Shown: piece after piece, positions 10,110-22,069 of the stretch | Numbering within the stretch: position 1 is the first letter of the stretch | How the letters are laid out: each line of letters starts with the position of its first letter | Assembly (NCBI GenBank): GCA_019914945.1 | Contig: CM034106.1 | Coordinates: forward strand, 2,356,001-2,420,000 | Source of the DNA: Typha latifolia | Taxonomy: Eukaryota; Streptophyta; Magnoliopsida; Poales; Typhaceae | Direction: 5' to 3' | DNA: 64,000 nt | Translations under genes and position numbers: made by a program | Notes under the pieces: generated by a model | What the model saw: the letters and a program-made list of their open reading frames with translations, nothing else | Told to the model about the DNA's origin: nothing | The model's database searches: none

Positions 10110-10910
10110 TTAAATCCTGCTCGCCTCTCTCGGTTCTCTCATTGAGAGCCCTTCTAATGAAGAAATTGAAGCTGCTGTCAGGAGTTTAGGGTTGAACAAG
10201 CACCTGGACTTGATAGCTTCAATGCAAGATTCTTCCAATTTTGGGATAGTTGGAAGCTTAATATCTGCCTTACAATCAAACTTTTTCTCCTTGAGTATCA
10301 TGGAGCCTAGCTTAAACCATTCCAACATAGTCCTCATTGCTAAAAAGCAAGAGGCTATAACTGTAGTGACTACCGCCCAGTTGGTCTCTGCAACGTGATT
10401 TACAAAGCAATTGCAAAGATCTTGGCACTAAGAATGAAACCTCTCCTCTCTGGAATAATCTCTCAAGCTTAGATTGTATTTATCCCCGATAGGCAAATAG
10501 TTGACAATCAAAACATTGCTCAAGAAATGGTCAATTATTTAAAGTCCTCCAAGAGCAAAGTTGGCTCTTTCATGCTTAAGGCTGAACTATCAAAAACCTT
10601 TGATAGGATAGAGTGGAATTTTCTAGGTGACTATCTAAAGCTACATGGTTTTCCTTTGCCCTTCATCAAGCTGATCATTGGTTGCATCTCCTCAGTCGCC
10701 TTTGAGGTCATTGTCAACGACAATTCTAGTAGCCAATTCACCCTAGTCCGCAGATTGCGGCAAGAATGTCCCTTATCTCCATTCTTGTTCATCATTGGCT
10801 CAAATTTCCTTTCTCTTCTTCTCCTCGAGGCTCAAAAGCTTAAACTCTTTGAAGGCATCCAACTGGCCACAGGTGAACCTATCTTAGCGCATCTTCTCTT
10901 CACACTGATC
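10110..10910 (+). pseudogene. LINE reverse transcriptase fragment
   Basis: Fragment of a non-LTR retrotransposon polymerase. The clearest part is the 143-codon frame from 10527: FMLKAELSKTFDRIEWNFL matches the LINE motif LKLDMSKAFDRVEW with the first catalytic Asp changed to Glu; RRLRQECPLSPFLFI matches RGLRQGCPLSPYLF; and PILAHLLF is what normally precedes the FADD box, which is lost. Upstream, 10110-10520 holds the N-terminal part with stops and frameshifts (NHSNIVLIAKKQ resembles the usual NxTxIxLIPK). It breaks off where promoter-like module copy 4 begins. It is dead. Confidence 0.85.
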
Positions 10911-10914
10911 TTCA

Positions 10915-11030
10915 GAAAAGCCATTCAGTGGCCTTGCTCCTTCCTCACAACTCAATAATAGGCAAATTAGTATTTGTTTTTCCCTCTATATTTAAGTATA
11001 AGAAAATAGAGGAAACCGCTCAACTTTCGT
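10915..11030 (+). repeat. Promoter-like module, copy 4
   Basis: Fourth copy: GCCATTCAGTGGCC, CCTTCCTCACAACTCAATAA, then CTCTATATTTAAGTATAAG and GAGGAAACCGCTCAACTTTC. The following sequence to about 11400 matches 5765-6060, so this is a ~450-bp duplicate of the 5.65-6.06 kb region. The junction with the LINE fragment is abrupt. Confidence 0.5.
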
Positions 11031-11039
11031 CCACCACCA

Positions 11040-11400
11040 ATCTCATAAATTATTTGAAAATTTTAGCCTATCAAGAAAAAATAAATATAGGCAAATAACT
11101 AAAAATAAAAATCAAAGTAAACTCAAACAATTTTTACATGAAAAAACCTAAACCTACTTAAAAATCACAGATTCTTTTCACTAGGATCAAATCAACCACT
11201 AATAACATATAAATACAATAATTATATCTGAATTTCATAGCTATATCTGAAGTTCCCTTGCTCACTAAAATCTACAATGAATTGCTTCCCGTGATTAATC
11301 AATCCAATCTAAGTGACTCTCGAGATTAGATAAATTTATCTCAGTGCCTCTCGAGACAATTACTTGTTACAAAGATGGGCGAGGTAGCAACTATAAGAAA
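11040..11400. repeat. AT-rich dispersed block (duplicate of 5780-6060)
   Basis: Non-coding sequence matching 5780-6060, including TGATTAATCCAATCTAAGT-like and CAGTGCCTCTCGAGAC words. It is probably part of a decayed retroelement. Nothing coding is visible between here and the tandem array at 11862. Confidence 0.45.
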
Positions 11401-11861
11401 ATTTCCAAAAGCTCAAATATTTAATCTTCTCTTATCACCAAAGAACCCCACAAACTCACCTCTAGGTACTCGGATTTAGTTTCAGAACATGTTCTCTCGT
11501 CCTCCTCTACGTACTAGGGTTTAATGACTCATATATTTATGAGAAAAAACAACACTTATCATATTTAGCAACAAACTTTTAATAGCAGATTAGAATATTT
11601 ATTAGTATAAAAATCATTCTGTAGCAAATTTTAAGTTTGTAGCTACTTTTTTACTCTACTATTATATTTAGATAAAATAGTCTTCATAAGTAAATAAAAT
11701 TGTGATGTATAAAGATATGTTGACATTTGTTTTAGTAACATACTTTTATATTTTTAGTGATGATTTACACACATTTTTATTTGTTCTTGTATAGCAGCAA
11801 TTATATAATTTTAGTGATAATATACAAATGCCACTATTTTACCTATATAACAGCAATTATA

Positions 11862-12470
11862 TTTGACATATATACTCTTTTAGTTTATTTAATTATATAT
11901 TTTAATTAAAAGAGGAAATATAAATTTATAAAAAATGGGTGAGAATATTAACTCACCAAAACTAAAACCACACATGAAATCCTCGTTGATTGTTTCTACT
12001 CTTCTCTTAAATTTGATATATATACTCATTTAATTTATTTAAATACACTTTTAAGTAGAAGAGGAGTGTAGGTTTATAAACATTAAGTGATAATATCAAC
12101 CCACTAAAATCAAATCAGGTCATCTTGTCCACGAAATATCTCCTTCCCTATTCTTTTATTCTATTTGATATACATACCATTTTAAGCTATTTAAGTATAC
12201 ATCCTTTTAAGGAAAAGAGGGAATGCACTTTTATAAAAAGATTGGGTGAGAATATCAACCCATCAAAGTTTATTTTATCTATGCATGGAAAATCTTTTTT
12301 CCATGATCCTCTTCTCTATTTAATATGAATACTTTTTTAAATTGTTTAAGTATAGATTTTTTGCTTAAAAAAGAGAGTGTAATTTAATAAAAATTAGATG
12401 AAAATATCACCCCAAACAAAAAACCTACATGCCTTCATCGTTCCCAAATCTCACCGAGCCTTCTCATTGC
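11862..12470. repeat. Four-copy ~150-bp tandem repeat array
   Basis: Four diverged units begin at about 11862, 12012, 12164 and 12319, each with a TTTGATATATATACTCATTT-like start, then TTTAAGTATA, AAGAGGGAAT, TTTATAAAAA and GGTGAGAATATCAACCCA-like words. Spacing is 150-155 bp. The units are strongly AT-rich and not coding. The last unit fades near 12470. Confidence 0.7.
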
Positions 12471-15044
12471 ATTGTGCCCTCTTCCTTTTGTCATCGCTGC
12501 CTCTTCCTTCTTTCGTCGTTGCCTCTCATTGTCGTCCTTACTTCCTCTTTCCATCATCATCATTGTCGCTGTTTGGTACCGCTCTTCCCCCACTGTGATT
12601 ACTAAGTTGTTTATAGTCTTTTATAAATTAGTGAAGTCTTATGGTGTAATTTCTTTCTATTGTCTAAGAAAGTTCATATTATTTTTTTGGAACTTTGCCT
12701 TAAAACTTATAATATAACAACCTATTCTCACTATAATAATTATTTGTCCACCTATGCACTGTCTACATGTTTGTGATATGATGAGGAATTTTAAAACTCA
12801 TATTGGCAATTTCTTCTGTGTACATTCACCCGTAATGTACCATTTTAACTATATCAATTTTAGTTTTTGTTTAGACAAGTCTATTTGGAAGACTGAACTT
12901 TGTATGACCCCTCTACTTCCATTGCTTATATCATCTGGATTAGCTGAATATTGAGTTTGCTGATAATTCCATAACTCAAGAATTTATCGATCGACAAGAC
13001 TAATTTGAAGCAATACTTAATGCCATCTTTGATTTTTTGTGCTTGTATCGGTGGGTGCATTCTTGTGTGAGATCTTTTATGAATTTATAATAGGCTTTCA
13101 AATTCAGCAGGGATTCAATGTGTATGTTCAAAGTCCATTTTTATCAAAAGGTAGGCGGTGTTCAAATTAGTTATAGAATTTGAGTTATATTAATGAGTGG
13201 TCTAGTCCAGCTAGGCTTGATTTTAAATCTTTTGTTAACGATGTAGTTAATAAATGCTATATATTACTAATGCTAGGCTGATCACAGATGTCTTGCTTGT
13301 TATAGTTGTGAAGATCGTCACCTCTTACAGGTTTTCTTTTTGCATCTATTTCTTTTGTCTTGGATATATTACTAATGCTTTCATTGCAGAATAAATCTAA
13401 TGTTTAAGAAAAATTTATCATGATTTATACTATCTAAGATGTATATGACACATATAACATAATAATGATATTTACATGGATAATGATCACATACAAGATC
13501 TCAATCTGTCTGGATATACTATAAGAAGAGAACAGTCTAGATATACGACATGATCTATTTTTTGTGAGGGTTAGCAACAAGTTATGTTGGTGTAGGATCT
13601 ATCACCCATGAAAGAGAAGTATCCGAATAATCTGTCATTATCTATGTTCACTTAATATTTAATGACTGTATTAATAGTTCTTTAGTTTATTAGTTTATAT
13701 CATAAAGTAGCAAAATTGCATGCTCTAGAAATACTTGATTAACCATGACATTGTATTATTTAATGTCATTATTGGTCACTGATACATTTTGCTTTTGAAG
13801 ACTTCAAAATTCATCACTATTTCTACTCTGAACTAGCAAAACTTTCAAGTTAGCCAGATGGGTTTACTTTTCTAGTTACAAAAATGATGCTTGTACAATT
13901 TTATCTAAGACACTTTATATTTTTCAAACTAACTTTTTCATATTATCCAAAATGATAACATATGGGGAGCAATGAATATCTTAAAGGAGTGAAGGATTTT
14001 CTTAATTTTGTGTTTAGAAATGTGAATCCAGGTGGTATGTTATTATGTCTGTGTGAAATTTGTGTCAATACCGTAACAACCGGACTCCGCCATGCCACTC
14101 TTATGAGGCTTACCTTTCCTGTGAGCATCACATGGAGATTTAGGAACTCAACAACACACCACTAAGAACGAAGAGACCCAAAAATTAAATGGAAGCAAAA
14201 AATGAGCCTACAAGCCATAATAAATCCATCCAAATACAATAAAAATAGTAAGAACCCTTATAATAGTACATACTCAAAGTAAGATACAAGGGAACATAAA
14301 TCCCTTAAAAGATAAGTATAAAATAAAGCATCAAAGGAATAATAGGCCTATCACCCCCTATGAGATGGAGTAATGAATCATTTACTGTATTACTAGAGTT
14401 GTTGAAAGAGGTATTTCCTAAAGGTGAGACACTTCCTAAATCATTTAAGAAGACCAAGAAGGTGATAAGAGACTTGGGATTAGGATACAAAAAAAATTCA
14501 TTACAGCCCTAATGATTGCATGTTATACTAAAATGATTCAATTAACAAATCTTCATGTGATATATGTGGTGCTTCTTGATGGAAACAAATAGAGAATATG
14601 GAGGTATTTATGACAATGGCAATGATGATAATGATAGTGATGGCGAATTCAATTTATCTCAAAAGCAGAATGATGATAATATATAGGAAGATGAAATGGT
14701 TCTTTTGCTCCAGTGATGCTGTCGGATCCTCTACTTGGCCATCTACATATGTAACTATATTAAATCCTTTTATTATTTTATTTTTTATATTATAAAATTT
14801 ACATAACTAAAGATGAATTATGTCTTCTATTTTTTGTAGGTTAATTACTTATAGTGCAAGACAATGACCATTTCTATCTATGGGCATTGGTTTCTATCTA
14901 TTGCTCCCTCATTTGTTTTATTTTGGATATATCGAAGAAAACTAAGATACTTCTAGTAGATTATATTATCTTTTTTTTGTATATAATATAAGCATTTGAA
15001 CTAGGTACACTATATGAATTTTTGAATATTTGTAATGTAAATTA
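12471..15044. other. Gene-poor intergenic sequence
   Basis: About 2.6 kb in which I see no supported gene, RNA gene or transposon end. Short open frames (12472-12717, 12754-12954, 13962-14165, 14598-14795) are AT-rich, lack known motifs and have no credible splice partners. A short patch near 14070-14130 contains GTAACAACCGGACTCCG-like words that resemble LTR ends elsewhere in the window, but no full element could be traced. Confidence 0.4.
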
Positions 15045-15989
15045 GGAAACTTTACATATGACACTCTACCTTTTGACGAAATTTTGGTTCATATACCCTA
15101 CATTTTTACTATTTACAAATTGAGCCCTATGATTTAGCAATTATGTGTAGAAAATACCCTGGGTTAGATTTAAACTAGCACTGTTTAAGCATATGACGTA
15201 AAATGAGAATATTCCGTTAATTATATTTTTTATTTCTTAAATAACTAAAATGCCCTTATTCTTCTTTCCTATCTCTTTCTCTCTTTCTCTCGTTCATCGA
15301 CTTGGGCTTCACCCTCCCCATACTCAAGCCGGCAGCAGATTACAAATTGGGACAAAATGCACTATTTTATCCTCTAAAATGTATCAAATTCTCTAATTAT
15401 CGTGAAAATCCCAAATATGACAACAAAATTTAGATAAATGCCAACGAAAAACAAGAACCCAACTCATGAAATGATGGAAAAAAAACATCCTCCTTTTCGC
15501 CCTTCACCTCTCAGTCTACCTCCATCCTTGCCTCTCGTGGCCAACACATGACGAGAAGATAAGAGAGAACAATTCGGATAGGTCTACCGTGAGAGGTGGA
15601 GGGAAGAAGGGAGGATGGCAGGATGAGGGAATGAGGAGGAAGAAGGGAGGAGGGCTAGGTTTAGATGATTAGATCAAACGGTGGAGAAGGGTTGGGTTGG
15701 GTTTAGTTGGTTAGGTTTAGTTTGGTTGGGTTGAGTTTAGTTGGTTAGGTTTAGTTGGGTTATGTTGATTAGTATAGGTTGGGTACATATAAATTGGTTG
15801 ATGATATTTTTATATTTTTTAATATAGTTAAATTAACCCAAGGTTTGGTTAAGTTTAACTAACAGATCTAACATTATGGTGTTTTCTATACATATTTCTT
15901 AAATCATAAGGTTCCATTTGCAAATAATGAAAATGTAGGGTGTAAACTATAATTTTATTAACAGGCTGGGTGTTATATGCAAATTTCTC
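15045..15989. mobile_element. Mutator-like element with ~130-bp terminal inverted repeats
   Basis: A 945-bp element. The left end (from GGAAACTTTACATATGACAC) and the complement of the right end (from GAGAAATTTGCATATAACAC) stay similar for about 130 bp; both contain CCCTACATTTT, ATTTGCAAATGG/TTTACAAATTG and ATGATTTA words. The flanks carry a 9-bp target duplication with one mismatch, TGTAAATTA at 15036-15044 and TATAAATTA at 15990-15998. No transposase is visible. The interior has a CT-rich patch, a purine-rich patch and a GGTTTAGTTGGTTA-type minisatellite. It is clearly a different family from the Pack-MULE at 8384-9756 but has the same architecture. Confidence 0.85.
15680..15785 (+). repeat. 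GGTTTAGTTG-type minisatellite inside the MULE
   Basis: About 105 bp of imperfect 10-12-bp units such as GGGTTTAGTTGGTTA and GGTTTAGTTTGGTTG. The units resemble but do not equal the plant telomere repeat TTTAGGG; no run of that unit is present. It lies in the interior of the element at 15045-15989. Confidence 0.6.
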
Positions 15990-16067
15990 TATAAATTATG
16001 TTTTGAAGGTATCATAGATTGTGTGAGATATTTTATTTTGGATGTAATCAAATTGGGTAAATATGTT

Positions 16068-18173
16068 TGTAAAACCCGCCACCAAACACGTGCCCCTCAC
16101 ATGGGTAAAACCCACATGGTTATCATGAGACCTGTTGATCAATGTTTCAACACAATATATAAGAGAAAAATCAACATTTTCATAAATAATACAAACAAAA
16201 GAAGCCCATAACACCATAGGCCGCAACAAGCTCCAAAATACATAACCATAAAATAGATATCAATGCCCACGCAAGGGCTACAAACCATCTAACTTAATTC
16301 ACAAGAAAAACTAAATAAAAGAATTATAAGCAAATTTTTACTAGCTCCTCCACGGACTCAGGGTCATCTATAGATCTGAAAATATTTTTACCAAATAGTA
16401 GTGAGCATAAAGCCCAATAGCTACAAGCCATCAAGCTTAATTTATAAGAATAACTAAATAATAGAATTATAAGCACATCTTTACTAGCTCCTCCGCAAAC
16501 TTAGGGTCATCTACAAATCTGAAAATATTTTTACCTTACGATGGTAAGCATAAAGCCCAGCAAATGACCACTTCTACAGTCTACAAGTAGTGTAACTAAG
16601 GATGTAATAATAGGTAAATATAAATATGCACATTATGATCAAGCATTACATCAGTACCACATACTCATCATGCTTATCCAATGTGCATATGCATTAGCAA
16701 TCTACAATATAGAATGCATCAATCCAAATTATCATGTCGTCAAACCCGAGCTCACACTGAACTCTGCCTATAGGCCATTCAATGCTACACCACATGATAT
16801 GCATCATTTCATACTATCGAGTCTATAACTTAAGCTCATACGAAGTCACGCTTGTAGGCCACATTAACTCTCACACTCGACCATACAAACACCCCCAAGG
16901 GAGGATAAATCCTAGTGATATAGTCGTCAGCCCATAACCAGACGAACAACATGACCGATTGCCCGCCACTGCAGACTAAGGACTTAAGTTGTTAGCCTAT
17001 CACATGAGCAGTATCGCACCCGATACTATCCTTTGAGCTCTCGACTCTACATTATCGCACCACCGTGTGAAAAATTATGAGCCGTCGATCATGGACGCCC
17101 TCACTCTACGTCATCGGGTACTGCTAGGTCTATGTCATCCTACCCTCTGCACTCTAACTTAAATACCATAAAGGATATGACTCTCATCAATCAACAGTAA
17201 ATCGCCTATCGCTCGGCGAAACGACTGTCTGATTATTTGTGATCAACAAACTGAGATCTCAAGCGTAGGCAATAATATATAAGTACAATAATATTCTCCA
17301 GTCTTAACCTTAGCTGGGGAGGGGGTCGGGTGCTATCGCACAGAAGTCACTCCCTTTATGGTCATACACGTGTATAAGTAGCATAATATTATACAATACA
17401 ACAAGCATAAGAAAATACACATCATTATCATGTATTACGTGCTATCATATATAATCATGCATAATATCATGAAACACATAGTTATACCGAATAGTAAGTA
17501 AAGCTAACATGAACTACTTGCATTAATAACAAAAAATAAATATATGCACATGCATGATATGGATGTGATGATGTCGTAAGGTAAGACATTGCATTCTCAA
17601 CACTACTAGATTATAAAAGTTTCACTTGTTTGACATCGTTTTTCTGATACTAGCTGTAACTGTGCCACGGGATCATTCTCACATGGTACTAAATCGACCT
17701 CGATAATAAAGTAATAGAAAGTATAAACACAAATATATACTATTAATTAATTAAATAATTCTACTGGCATTCGTTAGACGCTTGGGTTAGCCTAAGGCCC
17801 AAAGCAATGGGTCGGGTTGAAACCAACCCAAGAACCACCATAAAAACTATCAACACTAGGCCCAAAGCCCAACTGACAAAGAAAGCCCAGCAAACCACTT
17901 AGGTCGGGCCGCAGCCTAACCCACTAAACCATAGGCTCGGCTACACCTAGCCTAAACCCCAAACCATGGGCTGGGCTGGCAGCAACCCAACCTCGAAACT
18001 ATGGGCTAGGCTGCACTCAACCTGAGCTCAAGCTGAGCTGGGCCGCACTCTGCCCATCCCACCACCCCCACAACGTCCTCCTTTTCTCTAGACTAAAGAT
18101 AGTCGACGAGGAGGAGAGGAGTGGCTACCGACGAGGACCACTATCAAAAATCAAGCCCAGCACGCCTGCCAAC
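16068..18173 (-). mobile_element. Decayed minus-strand Ty3/gypsy-type LTR
   Basis: Read on the minus strand, this resembles the solo LTR at 53494-56325. The terminus TGTAAAACCCGCC at 16068 is the complement of GCGG-TTTACA-like sequence near the end of that LTR. Further in lie GGCCGCAACAAGC (complement of GCTTGTTGYGGCC), CATACACGTGTATAAGTAGCAT against CATACACGTGTAGGTGACAT, and a region rich in GGGCTGGGCTG words. No coding sequence is present. It is interrupted at 18173 by the solo LTR 18174-21181; the piece beyond 21187 is short or lost. Confidence 0.6.
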
Positions 18174-21100
18174 TGTAACAACCCAATCTTAAAATAAATA
18201 ATAAAAAAAAAAATTATGGGCACGACGCGATCGGCCACACTGTGGCCGGCCTCGTGCCCATGCAAGCTGCGCATGCAGCTTGCGTGGTAGGGGCGCCACG
18301 CGCCCGCTGCCGCTGCCGCAGCCAACGGGCTACGGCAAGCTGGCCGCGGCGGGCCCCGGCGCCGCCGCAACCCCCCTCCCACCGCCTTCCCTCTCTCTCT
18401 TTAAATCTCTCTCTCTCTCTCTCTCTCTCGTTTGGTCTCTCTCTCTCTCTCATCGAGGCAGGCCTATCGCCGCCACCTCCGCAAGCTTCGGTGAGCTCCT
18501 TTCTCTCCCTCTCTCTCTCACTCACTCTTCCTCTCTCTCTCTCTCTCTCTCTCGCTCACACTCGAGCTCAGGCACGTCGGAACCGAGCCGCTAGCGAGAG
18601 GCCGGCCGCTGGCTGGCCAGCAGCGGCCGGTGCCCTCCCCGCCGACCCGGTTCCACAGTTCCCTCCCCTCCTCTCTTTCTTCTCTTCTTCTCTTCTCTTT
18701 TCTTCTTCTTCTTCCTTCTTTCTTCTTCCTTTCTTCTTCTTCTTCCTCAGCTGCTTCTCCTCTTCTTATTTTCTACAACAGTGCTGGGCCCGAGCCTAGC
18801 ACTGTAGTAGAGATCCTTTATCCTTTTAATTTTATTATTTATTTATTTAGGTATTTCTGTCTTAATTAATACAAATAGATTTAGACATTATTTATTTTAA
18901 TAATAATACATATTCATCATTATGATTATTATTAATTAAAGTTTATTGATGATTAATTAAGTTATAAACTATTACACATAAATATAGGTAATACTTATAT
19001 TTATTTATTTATTTATTTACTTATATGTATATTAGATTAATAAATAAATTTGTAAATTATAATTATTAGATTTATATTCTAATATTCTTATGATATACAT
19101 TTTAAGTAATTCTATTAATTTATTATACATTATTATTTTGTAACAAATAAGATAATGACTACATAGTCCCTAATTAATCAAGATATAATTTAATTATAAT
19201 TAGGTTTTTTATCTATATTTATATTTTATTTATAATAAAAATCTAGCTAATTAAGTAGAAATTCTAAAATCTAATAAATCATCATATTTTACTCGAACGG
19301 ATTATAATGGGATAAACAACTAACTTTATGTTACTTAAACATTTTCAAATCCCGAACCCCTTATTTGAGACCCCGTGGATCTTGCTAGCGAGAAGTGTCA
19401 CACGGTTGATGGGCGGATGTAAGGGATACGTGGTTTGTATCTTCTGATCAGTGTGAGTAGTCTTATCCCCTAGATCCCTTTCTCAAATTAGGTTATATTA
19501 TATATTATGTACATGCATGTTTTGGCCTCTAGCATGATTATATGACTTTATTTAGAGATGATTTCAGTCGAGCATACTTTATCATGCATTTGATTAGGCT
19601 GATCTGGGATATGAATACATTGGTGATATATAGAGATGATTGGAGATGATTATACTGTTCTGATTTTACACCGAGATGATCTCTAGCATGAGTGTGCATG
19701 TGATAGACTAGCAGGAGTATGCATGTGTTGACTATATAGTTAGAGACTACATTGCATTATTTTTCTCTTGATTCCTATTCCACCTAAATTCCTGTTATGC
19801 ATTGACTTGTTATCGTACTGGATATATACATGTGATCTGGCATTTAGAAGGAAAGCATGAAATGTGATTGATAGGATAGTTGGTAGAAAGCGTGGGGATA
19901 CCCGAGTAGGCGCCAGGGTTAGGGGTGCCTGGAGTGATGATTATGGTTGCTGATATGCGATATCTCGTGGCCCATGTCCGAGGTCAGTTGAGTCTGTGCG
20001 CACAGACAATCGGACACACACCGTTCGCTAGGGCATATGTGGCGAGTTATCCTCACGAGGTTTCTATCAACTATGTGGGGTGCCCGGTCTGGATGGATGT
20101 TGATACCCTTAGCGAATGACAGTGTATGGTTATATTTTGAGATACTCTTTGAGGATGGCAGAGTATGCTCGGAGCCTTCGGGCATGATGTTGAGACCGGG
20201 TACCGGGTGTTGACTGTGCACAGTGGTCTAATATGATGATATTATACCGAGATGTCAGTGATGATCGTGATGTTGAGAAATGCATATGATTTCATTATTA
20301 TCTGAACATACTGATTATTGAGTGGTCAATATACATCATATATGATTGTATTTGATGTCATAGCATTGTCATGGTCGGCATGCATCATGTGTCATATTTG
20401 AGAGAGAGTTATGATGATCATATGACGTGGTGATCTATTTAGTCATTATCGAGGATTATGTATTCTTATCAGTTATGGCATGTTATCTATATTTCATTTA
20501 TGTAGTATTGAGGACACATTCATTTACTCATTCATGACATGATACTCTTTCTGATTCATATTATCCAGTACTTGATTTACTCTCTATTTGGCATCACTGA
20601 TTTGGGGTAAGGTCTATTCACTGAGCCTTTAGCTCATGACTCTATTTATTTCTTTTCTAACCCCTCAGATATGTGGTACAGTGATAGCGACTTGTGATAT
20701 CTTGAAAAGATATTTTAGAGCGATGATGAGGTGAGCTATAGATGTGAGACAGTACAGATGATAGTTTATATAGAAATTGAGTTGTACCAGTATTTGATAT
20801 TTGTACTATTTTGTATGAGACGATGATTTGTATAATACAGGTTAAATTATAGTGTACTCGTGTAATAGTTGTTTAATTGTATCTTGATGGTTTGTTGTGG
20901 CCTGTGTGGGTCCTGCCAGAGTAGGTAGTGGTATAGTGTATATCATTATGGACTTGGATATTCATATTTTAGCAAATTTGTTTAGTTGAATGTATGATGT
21001 ATTTGGTATTGGATTATGTGAGTATGAATGTGATAGCAGGTGTTATTTGATGATGTCATGATTGTATGTGCACATGACTGTATCTGTGAGTGACGGGCCC

Positions 21101-21181
21101 CGCCCGTCCTGTCGCGTGCGCCGCGCGTGCCGTGTGGGCGCGTGGGCGTGCACGTGTCCATGCCGGGCGGGGGGCGTTACA
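18174..21181 (+). mobile_element. Solo LTR, 3.0 kb, with 5-bp target duplication CCAAC
   Basis: It begins TGTAACAACCC and ends GGGCGTTACA, so it has the TG...CA ends of a retrotransposon LTR. The 5-bp target duplication CCAAC is perfect (18169-18173 and 21182-21186). No internal retroviral genes lie next to it, so it is a solo LTR left by recombination between the two LTRs of an element. Its 3' half matches the old LTR at 7868-10092. It contains a GC-rich 5' part, long CT microsatellites (about 18385-18450 and 18500-18555) and a polypyrimidine stretch to 18760. The 185-codon and other open frames in this low-complexity part are artefacts of the CT repeats. Confidence 0.9.
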
Positions 21182-21409
21182 CCAACACTCCGTTGGCCGA
21201 GAAGCGACGGAGGATTAACCCCGACTATAGACAAAAGCTCCTGTTGGATACTGAGGGGGAGGAAGGAGGAGAAGCTGGCTAAAGCCTAGATGTAAAATAA
21301 AGTTCAATTTTCAATAATCAAAAGATGGATGCCTTTCCACATATTTGGAGGCTAGCCAATCATCCAAGAAAAACCCTAAATAAATACTAATACGAAATAA
21401 CTTATCCGA

Positions 21410-21665
21410 CGTGTGTTCGAATGCCACTCGATCGCGTTCGAACGGCTAAAAATAGGGCTCTAGATATACGAACGCAAATCAAGCATTCAAACGCGGCATT
21501 CTAATGCACTTTGCTCGCGTTTGAACAGCCAAAAACTATGCTTTGCATATGTGAACGTTGTTTAAACGTTTGAACGCCCTAAAACAGGACTCTGTATGTG
21601 CGACTGTGAATCATGCGTTTGAATGACGCATTTGAACGCCCTCTACTTGCGTTCGAAAGCACCTG
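21410..21665. repeat. Cluster of TTCGAACG/GTTTGAACG words
   Basis: Within about 250 bp there are roughly ten near-palindromic words of the form GTTCGAACG, CGTTTGAAC, ATTCAAACG or GCGTTCGAAAG at irregular 15-35-bp spacing. A sparser set of similar words occurs at 22090-22325. The stretch is not coding. It may be part of a copia-type LTR whose boundary lies at 22475. Confidence 0.5.
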
Positions 21666-21699
21666 CTAGAAATCATCTTATTTTTTTAAAAACAAAGAT

Positions 21700-22065
21700 A
21701 GACAATTTGAAGCAGTTTGATCGTATCCAATCTATATCTAAATCAAAACCGCAACAAACAAATCTAGTTGCCACTAAATAGTTTTCAATGACAAATGAGA
21801 TTTACTTATAAGTTTTTTGTCATCTTAAAAGTTAGTGATAGCAGCATTTATAATCATTACTATAAACTCTACCTATAATAGCAAATATATTTATTATTAT
21901 AGATTATAATTTTAGTAGTGAATATTAATTTGTTGCTATGATTTAGCGACAGCATTTGCTGCAGCAAATAATTTTTATGCTGCTTTATATTTTAGTAATA
22001 AAAAATATAAAATTACTACTAAATATATAAAATATTGTAATTTAATAACCAGAAAATTACTTTAT
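21700..22065. other. AT-rich sequence, possible DNA-transposon remnant
   Basis: Non-coding. Words such as TTTAGTAGTGAATATTAATT, TAGCGACAGCATTTGCTGCAG and TTTTAGTAATAAAAAATA resemble the subterminal repeats of CACTA-type transposons, and a similar style of sequence occurs at 11560-11860, but no terminal repeats could be found. The assignment is weak. Confidence 0.25.
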
Positions 22066-22069
22066 GTCA

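Noticed and set aside
15680..15785. Interstitial telomere repeat
   Set aside because: The units resemble TTTAGGG only loosely and no two adjoining true telomere units are present.
18214..18869. Several 80-185-codon frames on both strands
   Set aside because: They are produced by CT/GA microsatellites and GC-rich LTR sequence, with repeated Ser-Leu or Arg-Glu dipeptides.
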